Source of the DNA: an uncultured SAR116 cluster alpha proteobacterium
GTDB taxonomy: Bacteria > Pseudomonadota > Alphaproteobacteria > Puniceispirillales > Marisalimonadaceae
DNA length: 64,000 nt
Assembly (NCBI GenBank): GCA_902619615.1
Contig: CACNFD010000008.1
Location: 1-64,000, forward strand
Reading direction: 5' to 3'
Both the position numbers and the translations under genes were made by a program. The notes below the pieces were generated by a model. That model worked only from the letters and a program-made list of their open reading frames with translations, did no database searches and had not been told where the DNA came from. Position 1 is the stretch's first letter, and each line of letters starts with the position of its first letter. This document shows, one piece after another, positions 18,185-27,633 of this stretch.

Positions 18185-19690
18185 TTATTTTTCTAATAAA
18201 CTTTTTTCAGATTCTAAAATTGAATTTAAAATATTAAAAATATCAATTTTACCTTGATTAATTTTTGCCTTAAATGTTCCAAAATCTTTTTCTTTAGTTT
18301 CATTAATTAATAATGAAATTGCTGCGTTTGGTAAGTTATTATGTTTTTGTTCTGTAAAACAGATATTAACTATTTGGTCTAATTTAAAAAATAAGTTCTC
18401 TATTCGTTTAAATAACAAAAGTTTTTTATCTTTTTCGTGTTGATCAATAAGATTTGAATTATTTTCGTAAAAAAATTTTAAAAATTCAATATCTCTTTGT
18501 CCACCTGCTACATATTTAGTTTCAAACCATTTTGGCAGAAATTTTTTTTCTAAATTTTTAATGTCTTTTTTATTTTCGTTAAGATTTACTCTCATCTTTT
18601 TGACTTCTTTTGCCACCTCTTTATCTGATATTGGATATGCATTTAATTTATCTAAAAGATTAGAAATTTTAGTACTAAATTTACCATCCGTAATAACACG
18701 AGTTTTTTTCAGAGCTAGTTTTTCCCAAGAAAAAGATTTATGAGTATGATAATTTTTAAAATTTTTATAAGTGCATGCAACTGGCCCTCTATTTCTTGAA
18801 GGTTTCAGCTTTGTATCAACTTCATATAAAATCCCTTCAGATGTTTTTGTAGACAAAATATTTATAAGTTGTCGAAACATGTCTAAATATGTTTTTTTGT
18901 TATGTTCTTCTTCATAAACAAAAACTAAGTCTAAATCAGAATTAGCTGTCATATTAAAAGTTCCAAACCTCCCATAAGCAATTACACAAAAATTCTTACA
19001 ATCTACTTCATAATTATTATTAATGAGACGATTAACAATTTGTAAAACGCAATCAACTGTTGCTTGGGCTAAATACGAAAATTCAGTTGAAGCTCTATCA
19101 ATATTAATTTCTTGATTTATTAAAGCATATAATATTTGAAATTTAAGTAATCTGTGTTGTTTTCTAAGTGTATCTAACATTATTTCAGTATCTAAATTAA
19201 TAAAATCAATTTTTTCAAAAAAATTTTTATAAAAAGAAATATTTCCATTTAACCTTACTGCATACTCTGGTTGGATAACCTCCAGCAATTTTATATCTCT
19301 CGAAAGAATATCAGTAAGTAATCCCGAAAATGTCAGGATTTTTGATAAATTTTCATAAATAAAAGTATTATTTTTAATCATTTCTATATAATCAAGATTT
19401 GAGTTTATAGAATTTACATACCTTAAAAGTTGATAAAGACCTTCCTCTTTATGTTTATTTCGAAAAATAATTGGAATTATTTCTTTAAAAATCTTAGACA
19501 ATTTTTCTCTTGTTGCAGAAGATAGACTGTTTTCAAAAAAACTTTCAAATAGTTTTATGGTTGCATCTATGTTTATATTACTAATATTTCGTAATTTAAT
19601 AATGATATTATTTTCAACTTCATTAACTTCTATTTCTTCATCATTTGCTAATGGCAAATTGATTGGTAAATTTAGTTTTTTATAAAGCAT
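18185..19690 (-). CDS. glnE: Half-length GlnE-like glutamine synthetase adenylyltransferase
   Basis: A 501-residue protein matching one nucleotidyltransferase half of GlnE, whose normal length is about 950. It has an upstream helical domain, the nucleotidyltransferase motif with metal ligands D252 and D254 (TANSDLDLVFVYE), GILYEVDTKLKPS-NRGPVA (286-304), FSWEKLALKKTRV (320-332), and the conserved GGQRDIEF (396-403). The usual YGKLGG is altered to AYGRFG. GlnE adds or removes AMP on glutamine synthetase. With a single catalytic domain it could do only one reaction. It lies near amtB and gdhA, supporting a nitrogen role. Confidence 0.82.
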   Translation of the reverse strand: MLYKKLNLPINLPLANDEEIEVNEVENNIIIKLRNISNINIDATIKLFESFFENSLSSATREKLSKIFKEIIPIIFRNKHKEEGLYQLLRYVNSINSNLDYIEMIKNNTFIYENLSKILTFSGLLTDILSRDIKLLEVIQPEYAVRLNGNISFYKNFFEKIDFINLDTEIMLDTLRKQHRLLKFQILYALINQEINIDRASTEFSYLAQATVDCVLQIVNRLINNNYEVDCKNFCVIAYGRFGTFNMTANSDLDLVFVYEEEHNKKTYLDMFRQLINILSTKTSEGILYEVDTKLKPSRNRGPVACTYKNFKNYHTHKSFSWEKLALKKTRVITDGKFSTKISNLLDKLNAYPISDKEVAKEVKKMRVNLNENKKDIKNLEKKFLPKWFETKYVAGGQRDIEFLKFFYENNSNLIDQHEKDKKLLLFKRIENLFFKLDQIVNICFTEQKHNNLPNAAISLLINETKEKDFGTFKAKINQGKIDIFNILNSILESEKSLLEK

Positions 19691-19774
19691 TCACAAATCA
19701 AAAAAAATTTATTATCTTATATAAACTTACATACGTTTTAATTTCGTTTCAATATTGTATTAGAAGAATTAAAA

Positions 19775-20725
19775 ATGGATCTAGATAATTATTTATTAAA
19801 AAATTCTAAAGAAGATCAAATTTCATCAATTGTTAAATCATTAGCTAATGCTGCAATTAAAATATCTAACATTATAAGAAGTCTTAAACCATATGAAAGT
19901 ATTTCAAAGAGTGATACAAAATTAAATGCTGATGGTGATATACAAAAGCCATTAGATATAATTTCAGATGAAATAATACTAAATTTTCTAAAAAAATCAC
20001 CTGCTGCTGGGTATGCCTCCGAAGAGCAAGAAGGATATATTGACTTAAAAAATAATAATAATTTTATTGTTTTCGCTGATCCACTTGATGGTTCAAGTAA
20101 CATTGATGTAAATGTTTCAATAGGCACTATTTTTTCAATAATGTCTAAAAATAAGTTACCTTTAGAAAAAGCATTTATTCAAAATGGAAATCATCAAAAA
20201 TCATCAGGTTTTTTCGTTTACGGACCACAAACAACCTTATTTATTACAGTTGGTGTAGGAACGTCATTATTTGCATTAAATGAAATTCAAGGTAAATTTA
20301 TCTTAATCAAGGATAATATCACCATACCAGAAACAACTACTGAATTTGCAATAAATGCTGCATATAGAAGATTTTGGGACAGTACAACATTAAAATATAT
20401 TACAGAATGCCAGAATGGAAAAAGTGGATCGAGAAAGAAAAATTTTGGAATGAGGTGGGTCGGATCACTAGTTGCAGATGCTAGTAGAATTTTTAATAGA
20501 GGAGGTATTTTTTTATACCCTTCTGATATGAGAGAAAAATATAAAAATGGAAGATTACGTTTAACTTATGAAGCAAATCCAATTGCTTTTCTAGTAGAAC
20601 AAGCTAATGGTGCAGCTACTAATGGACATAAAAATATATTAGATCTAGAAGTCAATGAATTGCACCAAAGATCACCATTAATTTTTGGTTCTAAAGAGGA
20701 GGTTTTAGAATATAAAAAATCTTAA
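19775..20725 (+). CDS. fbp: Class I fructose-1,6-bisphosphatase
   Basis: A 316-residue FBPase I. The metal-binding elements are visible: SEEQEG at 82-87 and DPLDGSSNIDVN starting at 102, with the conserved RWVGSLVADASRI and C-terminal ANPIAFLVEQANGAATNG. It dephosphorylates fructose 1,6-bisphosphate in gluconeogenesis or the Calvin cycle. It is the first gene of a same-strand run fbp-tkt-pgk-gap-rpe-gph. Confidence 0.94.
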   Translation: MDLDNYLLKNSKEDQISSIVKSLANAAIKISNIIRSLKPYESISKSDTKLNADGDIQKPLDIISDEIILNFLKKSPAAGYASEEQEGYIDLKNNNNFIVFADPLDGSSNIDVNVSIGTIFSIMSKNKLPLEKAFIQNGNHQKSSGFFVYGPQTTLFITVGVGTSLFALNEIQGKFILIKDNITIPETTTEFAINAAYRRFWDSTTLKYITECQNGKSGSRKKNFGMRWVGSLVADASRIFNRGGIFLYPSDMREKYKNGRLRLTYEANPIAFLVEQANGAATNGHKNILDLEVNELHQRSPLIFGSKEEVLEYKKS

Positions 20726-20824
20726 TCAAGTTTGTAATTTTTTTTAAAACTTCTATGTAATTTTTTTCTCATAAATGTTATTGATAAACCTAATTTCTTT
20801 ATACTAATTTTTAGGAGTACTTTT

Positions 20825-22813
20825 ATGCAAGGACACATAAGATCAAATGATAATATGTCCTCCAAAATGGCTGATGCAATAAGATTTTTATCTATGGATG
20901 CAGTGCAGGCTGCTAATTCCGGTCATCCAGGAATGCCCATGGGTATGGCAGATGTTGCAACTGTTCTTTTCAAAGATTTTATTAATATTTTCCCAGATAA
21001 ACCAGATTGGCCAGATAGAGATAGATTTGTTTTATCTGCAGGTCATGGATCGATGTTATTATATTCACTCCATTATCTTTTAGGTTATAAAGATATGCCA
21101 ATTGAAAACATAAAAAATTTTAGACAGCTAAATTATAATACCGCCGGGCACCCAGAATTTGGTCATGCAGTCGGCATAGAAACTACAACTGGACCATTAG
21201 GACAAGGTCTTGCAACTGCAGTTGGAATGGCTTTAAGTGAAAAATTAATGGCATCTAGGTTTGGTAATAATTTAGTTAATCATTTTACTTACGTTATTGC
21301 TGGTGATGGTTGTCTACAAGAAGGCATTAGTCATGAAGCCATTGAGTTCTCTGGACATCTTAAATTGTCAAAGCTAATTGTTTTTTGGGACGATAATAAA
21401 ATTTCAATTGATGGATCTACTGATTTATCTTCCTCATCAAACCAAATCAATAGATTTAAGGCAGCAGGTTGGCATTCTCAAATTATTGATGGCCATAATC
21501 ATGCTGATATTAGAACAGCTATAATGAATGCAAAAAAATCAAGAAAACCATCACTCATTGCATGTAAAACTAAGATTGGATACGGTGCACCTAATTTAGC
21601 AGGAACAGCTAAAACTCATGGTGCTCCTCTTGGATCTGATGAAATAGCCTCAACAAGAAAAGCGTTGGGATGGACAAATAATCCATTTGATATACCCTCA
21701 GAAATACTAACAGAATGGAAAAAAACTACACGAAGATCAGAAGAACTTTTTAAAGCGTGGGAAAAAAAATTAGAAGAAAGCGCTAAAAGAAAAAGATTCC
21801 AGATGTTTATTGAAGGAAATATTCCTAATTCTTATCAAAAACAGATGAATTCATTTATTAAACAAATGAAAAAAGAATTGCCTAAACTTGCAACCAGGCA
21901 AGCAAGTCAAAAAGTTTTGGAAGTAATAAATAAAACGATTGTAAATACATTAGGTGGATCTGCAGATTTGACGGGATCAAATTTAACTAAAACTAGTGAA
22001 ATGAAAACAGTTACCTCAAGAAAGTTTTCAGGAAATTATATTCATTATGGAATAAGAGAGCATGCTATGGGCTCTATAATGAATGGTGTTGCGTTGCATA
22101 AAGGTTTTATACCTTATGGAGGAACATTTTTAGTTTTTAGTGATTACATGAGAGCATCTATAAGACTATCTGCATTAATGTCTTTAAGAGTGATTTATGT
22201 ATTAACTCATGATTCGATTGGTCTTGGTGAAGATGGCCCAACTCATCAACCAATTGAACATTTAGCGATTTTAAGAGCAACACCTAATTTAAATTTGATA
22301 AGGCCAGCAGATGTTGTTGAAACTGCAGAGGCTTGGGATGTTGCACTCAAAACTAATGGACCAACGGTTTTAGCATTGTCAAGACAAGGTTTGAGAGCTT
22401 ATAGATCTGAAAAAACTAACAAAAACATGGTTTCTAATGGTGGATATATTCTAAATAATATTTCAAAAGACAGAGATATTACTTTAATAGCTACTGGATC
22501 TGAAATAGAAATCGCTATGGAGGCTTTTGAAATAATGTTCAAAGAAGGTATTAAAGCTACTGTTGTTTCGCTTCCAAGCTGGGAATTATTTGATAAACAA
22601 GATGAAGAATATAAAAATCAAGTTTTAGGAAATTGCCCACGTATAGCTATTGAAGCCGCTTCTGAAATGGGTTGGAGTAAGTATATAGGTGAAAAGGGGA
22701 TATTCATTGGCATGAAAAGTTTTGGAGCATCTGGGCCAGCTTCGGACTTATACAATCATTTTAATATTACTAGTAAAGCTGTAATTGATTCAGCAAAATT
22801 ATTGTTAAAATAA
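20825..22813 (+). CDS. tkt: Transketolase
   Basis: A 662-residue transketolase: N-terminal thiamine-diphosphate domain ([23 protein letters not shown], and GDGCLQEG with its metal ligands), central pyrimidine-binding domain ([29 protein letters not shown]) and a C-terminal domain. It moves two-carbon ketol units between sugar phosphates in the pentose phosphate pathway. AGGAG precedes the ATG by eight bases. It is the second gene of the carbon block. Confidence 0.96.
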   Translation: MQGHIRSNDNMSSKMADAIRFLSMDAVQAANSGHPGMPMGMADVATVLFKDFINIFPDKPDWPDRDRFVLSAGHGSMLLYSLHYLLGYKDMPIENIKNFRQLNYNTAGHPEFGHAVGIETTTGPLGQGLATAVGMALSEKLMASRFGNNLVNHFTYVIAGDGCLQEGISHEAIEFSGHLKLSKLIVFWDDNKISIDGSTDLSSSSNQINRFKAAGWHSQIIDGHNHADIRTAIMNAKKSRKPSLIACKTKIGYGAPNLAGTAKTHGAPLGSDEIASTRKALGWTNNPFDIPSEILTEWKKTTRRSEELFKAWEKKLEESAKRKRFQMFIEGNIPNSYQKQMNSFIKQMKKELPKLATRQASQKVLEVINKTIVNTLGGSADLTGSNLTKTSEMKTVTSRKFSGNYIHYGIREHAMGSIMNGVALHKGFIPYGGTFLVFSDYMRASIRLSALMSLRVIYVLTHDSIGLGEDGPTHQPIEHLAILRATPNLNLIRPADVVETAEAWDVALKTNGPTVLALSRQGLRAYRSEKTNKNMVSNGGYILNNISKDRDITLIATGSEIEIAMEAFEIMFKEGIKATVVSLPSWELFDKQDEEYKNQVLGNCPRIAIEAASEMGWSKYIGEKGIFIGMKSFGASGPASDLYNHFNITSKAVIDSAKLLLK

Positions 22814-22841
22814 TCAAAAAAACAAAGAGTAAATTTTTTAA

Positions 22842-24041
22842 ATGTGCAGTAACATTAAAAGTATAATTAATGAAGATGTTAGAAATAAAGTTGTTATTTT
22901 AAGAGCTGACTTGAATATCCCAATTGTTAATGGTGTTGTTCAAGATCATACCAGGCTTAAAAGGTTAATGCCTACAATAAATTATTTGTTAGAAAATCAA
23001 TCTAAACTAGTTATTTGTAGTCATTTAGGTAGACCAAAAGGAAAATTTGATGAAAATTTTTCTCTAAAGCCTTTGGTAAATGTTTTGTCTGAAATCACTA
23101 AAACACAGGTTCATTTTAATTCATCTTGTATTGGTGATCATGTTTTGAAGCAAAAGAACAAACTCAAACAAGGAGAAATTTTATTATTAGAAAATTTACG
23201 ATTTCATGAAAGTGAAATTAAAAATGATTTTGACTTTGCAAATGAATTGTCTAAGGGGTGTGATATTTTTGTAAATGACGCTTTTTCTTGTTCACATAGA
23301 GCTCATGCAAGTTTACATGCAATAACAAAATTTCTTCCATCTTTTTCTGGATTATTGCTTGATGAGGAAGTAAAAGTCCTTACTTCTGTGTTGAACGCTC
23401 CAATCAAACCAGTTGCAGCACTAGTTGGTGGTGCTAAAATATCGTCAAAAATAAATATAATAGAATATTTGTTAACTAAAATGGATTATTTGATTATTGG
23501 TGGAGCAATGGCAAATACTTTTCTTGTTGCGCAAGGTTTAAATATGGGAAAAAGCCTTTATGAAAAAGATTGTATTGATATTGCAAAATCAATTTTAAAA
23601 AAAAGTGAGTTAAATAACTGTGAAATAATACTTCCGTCAGACCTGGTTGTTTCTGAGAAATTTGAAAATAATGCAAATTTTGAAATAGTCTCTTCAAATG
23701 CTGTACCATCAGAAATGATGGCTTTAGATGTTGGCCCTAAAACTTTAAGCAAAATAAGTTCTGTTTTTCAAAATGTTAATACTTTAATTTGGAATGGTCC
23801 AGTTGGAGCCTTTGAAACACCTCCATTTGGTGAAGGAACTATTAAACTCGCAAGGGAGGCAGCTAAATTAACAGTAAATAAAAATTTAATCACTGTAGCT
23901 GGTGGAGGTGACACAACTTCTGCTTTAAACAACGCTAATGTTGCTAATGATTTTACATATGTTTCTGCAGCAGGGGGAGCTTTTTTAGAATGGCTTGAGG
24001 GTATAGAATTACCAGCGATATCAGTATTAAGTAAAAGTTAA
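22842..24041 (+). CDS. pgk: Phosphoglycerate kinase
   Basis: A 399-residue PGK, normal length. It shows VVILRADLNIP, the substrate loop CSHLGRPKG, LLLENLRFH, FVNDAFSCSHRAHAS, and the C-terminal nucleotide-binding IWNGPVGAFE and GGGDTTSAL. It interconverts 1,3-bisphosphoglycerate plus ADP and 3-phosphoglycerate plus ATP. It lies between tkt and gap; the order tkt-pgk-gap is a permutation of the common tkt-gap-pgk. Confidence 0.96.
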   Translation: MCSNIKSIINEDVRNKVVILRADLNIPIVNGVVQDHTRLKRLMPTINYLLENQSKLVICSHLGRPKGKFDENFSLKPLVNVLSEITKTQVHFNSSCIGDHVLKQKNKLKQGEILLLENLRFHESEIKNDFDFANELSKGCDIFVNDAFSCSHRAHASLHAITKFLPSFSGLLLDEEVKVLTSVLNAPIKPVAALVGGAKISSKINIIEYLLTKMDYLIIGGAMANTFLVAQGLNMGKSLYEKDCIDIAKSILKKSELNNCEIILPSDLVVSEKFENNANFEIVSSNAVPSEMMALDVGPKTLSKISSVFQNVNTLIWNGPVGAFETPPFGEGTIKLAREAAKLTVNKNLITVAGGGDTTSALNNANVANDFTYVSAAGGAFLEWLEGIELPAISVLSKS

Positions 24042-24070
24042 ATGTATCATAAATGTAGAAAGGAAAAATT

Positions 24071-25078
24071 ATGTCAGTAAGGGTTGCCATTAATGGATTT
24101 GGAAGAATAGGAAGAAATATTTTAAGGGCTATTGTAGAATCAGCTCGTGATGACATCATTGTAGTTGGTATAAATGACTTGGGTCCCGTAGAAACAAATG
24201 CTCATTTATTAAGATACGATAGTGTTCATGGAAAGTTCCCAGCGGACGTTAATGTTAATGGAAATAATCTAGATGTTGGACAAGGTCCTATAAAAGTAAC
24301 TTCTATTAAAGATCCAAAAGACTTGGCTTGGAAAGAGCTTGATGTTGATATTGCAATGGAGTGTACTGGTATTTTCGCTAGCCGAGAAAAAGCTTCTATG
24401 CATCTAGAAGCAGGTGCAAAGCGGGTTCTTATTTCTGCTCCTGCTAGTGGTGTTGATCTTACTATTGTTTATGGAGTAAATCACCACAAAATATCTAAAG
24501 ATCATCTTATTATATCAAATGCTTCATGTACTACAAATTGTCTAGCACCTATTGCGATGGCATTAAATAATGGAGTAGGTATTAGTCAAGGTTTTATGAC
24601 TACAATTCATTCGTATACAGGTGACCAACCTACATTAGATACAATGCATTCTGACCTTTATAGATCTAGAGCTGCTGCTGGCAATATGATACCAACCTCT
24701 ACTGGCGCAGCAAAAGCAGTTGGACTTGTTTTACCTGAATTAAATGGAAAATTAGATGGTGTTTCAGTAAGGGTTCCTACTCAAAATGTATCAGTTGTTG
24801 ATTTTAAATTTAATGCAACTAGAGCAACTTCAGTTGACGAAATTAATGACATTATAAAAAAATCTGCCAATGGAGAATTAAAAAACATTCTTGGATTCAC
24901 AGATGAACCTCTTGTATCAAGTGATTTTAATCATGACTCACGATCTTCTATATTTCACATGGATCAAACAAAAGTAATGGACAATACATTTGTAAGAGTA
25001 TTAAGTTGGTATGATAATGAGTGGGGTTTTTCTAATAGAATGTCAGATACTGCTGTAGCGATAAGTAAGACAATTTAA
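24071..25078 (+). CDS. gap: Type I glyceraldehyde-3-phosphate dehydrogenase
   Basis: A 335-residue GAPDH with the Rossmann start VAINGFGRIGRN, the catalytic cysteine C153 in SNASCTTNCLAP, the later TGAAKAVGLVLPEL and the C-terminal SWYDNEWGFSNRM. It oxidises glyceraldehyde 3-phosphate to 1,3-bisphosphoglycerate, or the reverse in gluconeogenesis. AAGGA sits at a good distance from the ATG. It is the only gap gene in the window. Confidence 0.96.
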   Translation: MSVRVAINGFGRIGRNILRAIVESARDDIIVVGINDLGPVETNAHLLRYDSVHGKFPADVNVNGNNLDVGQGPIKVTSIKDPKDLAWKELDVDIAMECTGIFASREKASMHLEAGAKRVLISAPASGVDLTIVYGVNHHKISKDHLIISNASCTTNCLAPIAMALNNGVGISQGFMTTIHSYTGDQPTLDTMHSDLYRSRAAAGNMIPTSTGAAKAVGLVLPELNGKLDGVSVRVPTQNVSVVDFKFNATRATSVDEINDIIKKSANGELKNILGFTDEPLVSSDFNHDSRSSIFHMDQTKVMDNTFVRVLSWYDNEWGFSNRMSDTAVAISKTI

Positions 25079-25119
25079 AAAACACTTTAAACTTTTTAAA
25101 GTAATAAGGAAATATTTGT

Positions 25120-25779
25120 ATGACCGAAGTGTTAATAGCTCCATCAATATTATCAGCAAATTTTTCATGTTTAGCTGAAGAAATTAGAGCTATTGATAAT
25201 GCTGGCGCAGACTGGATACACTTGGATGTTATGGACGGTCATTTCGTGCCAAATCTTACATTTGGTCCTCCAGTTATAAGGTCTATAAGGGATCATTCAA
25301 AAAAACCTTTCGATGCACACCTAATGGTTACTAATCCAGATAATCTTCTAGAAGAATATGTTAATGCTGGAGTTGATATGATAACTGTTCATAAAGAAGT
25401 TACACCTCATTTAGATAGAACTTTGATTCGTATTCGTGAGTTAGGATGTAAGGCTGGAGTTTCTATCAATCCTGCTACTTCTATTTCAGGATTAGAGTTT
25501 TTGTTAGATAAATTAGATCTTATTCTTGTAATGACAGTTAATCCAGGTTTTGGTGGTCAAGTGTTTATAGAATCATCTTTGAATAAAATTAGATTAGTTA
25601 AAGAGCTAGTAAAAGAAAAACCTATCAAGATACAGGTTGATGGTGGGATTAATGGGATAGTTGCGCCTAGAGTGATTGATGCAGGCGCAAATGTAATTGT
25701 TGCAGGTTCAGCTGTATTTAATGGTGATGGTGTAGAGAGTTATTCTAAGAATATTAAAGCTCTTCGTTATAAAATTTAA
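25120..25779 (+). CDS. rpe: Ribulose-phosphate 3-epimerase
   Basis: A 219-residue TIM barrel of the usual length. The conserved SILSANF, DWIHLDVMDGHFVPNLTFGP (metal His/Asp), DAHLMV, MTVNPGFGGQ-F and VDGGI motifs are all present. It interconverts ribulose 5-phosphate and xylulose 5-phosphate. It is followed after three bases by gph, an arrangement like cbbE-cbbZ. Confidence 0.95.
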   Translation: MTEVLIAPSILSANFSCLAEEIRAIDNAGADWIHLDVMDGHFVPNLTFGPPVIRSIRDHSKKPFDAHLMVTNPDNLLEEYVNAGVDMITVHKEVTPHLDRTLIRIRELGCKAGVSINPATSISGLEFLLDKLDLILVMTVNPGFGGQVFIESSLNKIRLVKELVKEKPIKIQVDGGINGIVAPRVIDAGANVIVAGSAVFNGDGVESYSKNIKALRYKI

Positions 25780-25782
25780 AAT

Positions 25783-26445
25783 ATGAAAAAAATAAATTTT
25801 AATATTATTTTTGATTTAGATGGCACTTTAGTTCATTCAGTTCCTGATATGCACTATGCTATAAATAAAACTTTAACTGAATATAATTTAAAAAATATCT
25901 CTGAGGAAAAACTACAGACTTTTGTTGGTGAAGGAATGTTGTCATTAACAAAAAAAGTAGTTGATTTTTGTGGTGGAGATAAAAGTTTATATGAAATAAT
26001 TTTTAATAGTTACAGACAAAACTATTCAGAACAACCCTATAAATATAGTACTTTAATGCCAGGAGTAATGGAAACTCTTAATTTTTTCTATGAGCGAAAA
26101 ATACTAATGGGTATTTGTACTAATAAAAGACAATTTGTTACTGAAAAACTTATTCAAGAAATGAATCTAAATAAGTTTTTTACAATAATTGTTGGAGCAA
26201 GAGATAATATTCCGTTAAAACCAATGCCAAATATGTTGATATCAACAATGGAAGGTTTTAAAACAACAAACAAAATGTTTTACATGGTTGGGGATACATC
26301 AAATGATATTGACGCAGCTAAAGCAGCAAATATAAAATCAATTGCGGTTGCAGGTGGTTACACTGATAAGGATGTAAAAAAACTTGGAGCAACTCATACT
26401 CTAAAAAATATGAAAGATATAATTGTACTTTTAGGCTTATCTTAA
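25783..26445 (+). CDS. gph: HAD hydrolase, probable phosphoglycolate phosphatase
   Basis: A 220-residue HAD subfamily I phosphatase with the nucleophile motif FDLDGTL (D11, D13), motif II CTNKR and motif IV GDTSNDIDAAKAA. Phosphoglycolate phosphatase removes the 2-phosphoglycolate made by DNA repair or by RuBisCO oxygenation. It starts three bases after rpe with no clear ribosome site, suggesting translational coupling. Its stop shares the tetramer TTAA with the convergent SDR gene. Related HAD phosphatases of other specificity are possible. Confidence 0.85.
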   Translation: MKKINFNIIFDLDGTLVHSVPDMHYAINKTLTEYNLKNISEEKLQTFVGEGMLSLTKKVVDFCGGDKSLYEIIFNSYRQNYSEQPYKYSTLMPGVMETLNFFYERKILMGICTNKRQFVTEKLIQEMNLNKFFTIIVGARDNIPLKPMPNMLISTMEGFKTTNKMFYMVGDTSNDIDAAKAANIKSIAVAGGYTDKDVKKLGATHTLKNMKDIIVLLGLS

Positions 26446-27362
26446 ATTGGATCCCAGCTAAAAACATCGCCACTTCTTTCATTAGGCGTCATTGAATTTT
26501 GAAATGATGGGAGTGCTCTAATGGCAATTTGTTGTGGGGTCCATCCTGCTTCTGAATGCACACTTTTTATAGGTCTATTTTGATTATAAATAAATAATTC
26601 ATTCAATCTTGCACTGAAGATTTGTCCACTTACTGTGTTAGCGGCCTCTGAGGCTAAAAAAACAGCTAAAGGGGCATTGGTCTCAGGGGTCATTTTCTTT
26701 AGTCTTTCAACTCTTTCTTTTTCAGCTTCACTATTTGAAGGTATAGAATTGGTCATTCTACTCCAGGCAAAAGGTGCAATACAATTTGATCTAACATTAA
26801 ATCTACTCATATCTAAGGAAATTGATTTTGATAATCCAGCGATTCCTAATTTTGCAGCTGAGTAATTTGCCTGACCAAAATTTCCTATTAATCCAGATGT
26901 ACTTGTCATGTGTACATAGGTTCCTGAACTTTGTTCTCTAAAATATGGAGCAGCAGCTCTACTTACATAAAAGCTACCATTTAGATGAACATTTATTACG
27001 TCATTCCAATCTGAGGGTTCCATCTTATGGAAAATTGTATCTCTTAAAATACCTGCGTTATTTATAACAATATCTAATCTACCGTACGTATCTAATGCTT
27101 TTTTAATTATTAGTTGTGCGCTATCCCATGAAGAGACACTATCATTACTTATTACAGCTTTCCCACCTTTTTGAGTTATTAATCCAACAGTTTCCTGTGC
27201 TGGTGTTTCCGATCCGCCCTCACCAGTTAATGAAACACCTATATCATTTACAACAATTGAAACTCCCTCTTTTGCAAGAGCAAGGGCTATCTCGCGTCCT
27301 ATTCCCCCACCAGCTCCAGTTACAACAGCTACTTTATCTTTTAACCCTAAATCGATATTCAT
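26442..27362 (-). CDS. SDR-family NAD(P)-dependent oxidoreductase
   Basis: A 306-residue short-chain dehydrogenase with the cofactor loop TGAGGGIGRE (15-24), NNAG (101-104), catalytic Ser154, Tyr167 and Lys171 (NYSAAKLG). The extended C-terminal region (FSWDPI end) and the KVAVVTGAGGGIGREIAL start resemble the dehydrogenase part of multifunctional (3R)-hydroxyacyl-CoA dehydrogenases, so an acyl-CoA oxidation role is plausible but not proven. It is transcribed toward the carbon block and overlaps gph by four bases. Confidence 0.88.
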   Translation of the reverse strand: MNIDLGLKDKVAVVTGAGGGIGREIALALAKEGVSIVVNDIGVSLTGEGGSETPAQETVGLITQKGGKAVISNDSVSSWDSAQLIIKKALDTYGRLDIVINNAGILRDTIFHKMEPSDWNDVINVHLNGSFYVSRAAAPYFREQSSGTYVHMTSTSGLIGNFGQANYSAAKLGIAGLSKSISLDMSRFNVRSNCIAPFAWSRMTNSIPSNSEAEKERVERLKKMTPETNAPLAVFLASEAANTVSGQIFSARLNELFIYNQNRPIKSVHSEAGWTPQQIAIRALPSFQNSMTPNERSGDVFSWDPI

Positions 27363-27456
27363 TAATAAAACCCCTATATCATATTGTTTATTAATATTAA
27401 GAATTTTTTGTTAATTTTCCAGAATATATTTCGAATTGATTAAAACCATCTAATAA

Positions 27457-27484
27457 TTGAAAATTAATCTTTATATGATATTAA
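27457..27484 (+). promoter_or_regulatory. Candidate sigma-70 promoter for tRNA-Arg
   Basis: TTGAAA and TATTAA separated by 16 bases, with the -10 box ending 11 bases before the mature tRNA start. The fit to consensus is moderate and the region is AT-rich, so chance matches are possible. Confidence 0.4.
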
Positions 27485-27495
27485 ATTAATCGTGT

Positions 27496-27572
27496 GGCCT
27501 CGTAGCTCATCTGGATAGAGCGCAAGATTCCTAATCTTGAGGTAACAGGTTCGAGTCCTGTCGAGGTCACCA
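27496..27572 (+). tRNA. tRNA-Arg, anticodon CCT
   Basis: A full cloverleaf of 77 bases. The acceptor stem GGCCTCG pairs with CGAGGTC (one G-T pair), the D-arm is GCTC/GAGC, the anticodon arm CAAGA/TCTTG encloses TTCCTAA giving anticodon CCT (reads AGG), the T-arm is ACAGG-TTCGAGT-CCTGT, and CCA is encoded. The 3' half is repeated, decayed, about 790 bases downstream, making this gene a likely integration site. Confidence 0.97.
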
Positions 27573-27593
27573 TATTTCAAATAATTGAAATAT
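27572..27593 (+). terminator. Hairpin directly after tRNA-Arg
   Basis: A perfect 9-base stem, ATATTTCAA and TTGAAATAT, around the loop ATAA, starting at the last base of the tRNA. There is no T-run after it, so it may be a weak terminator or a processing/3'-end structure. Confidence 0.45.
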
Positions 27594-27633
27594 AAAGTCT
27601 TCTAGTTTAAAATTTATAATTATAATTTGTATT

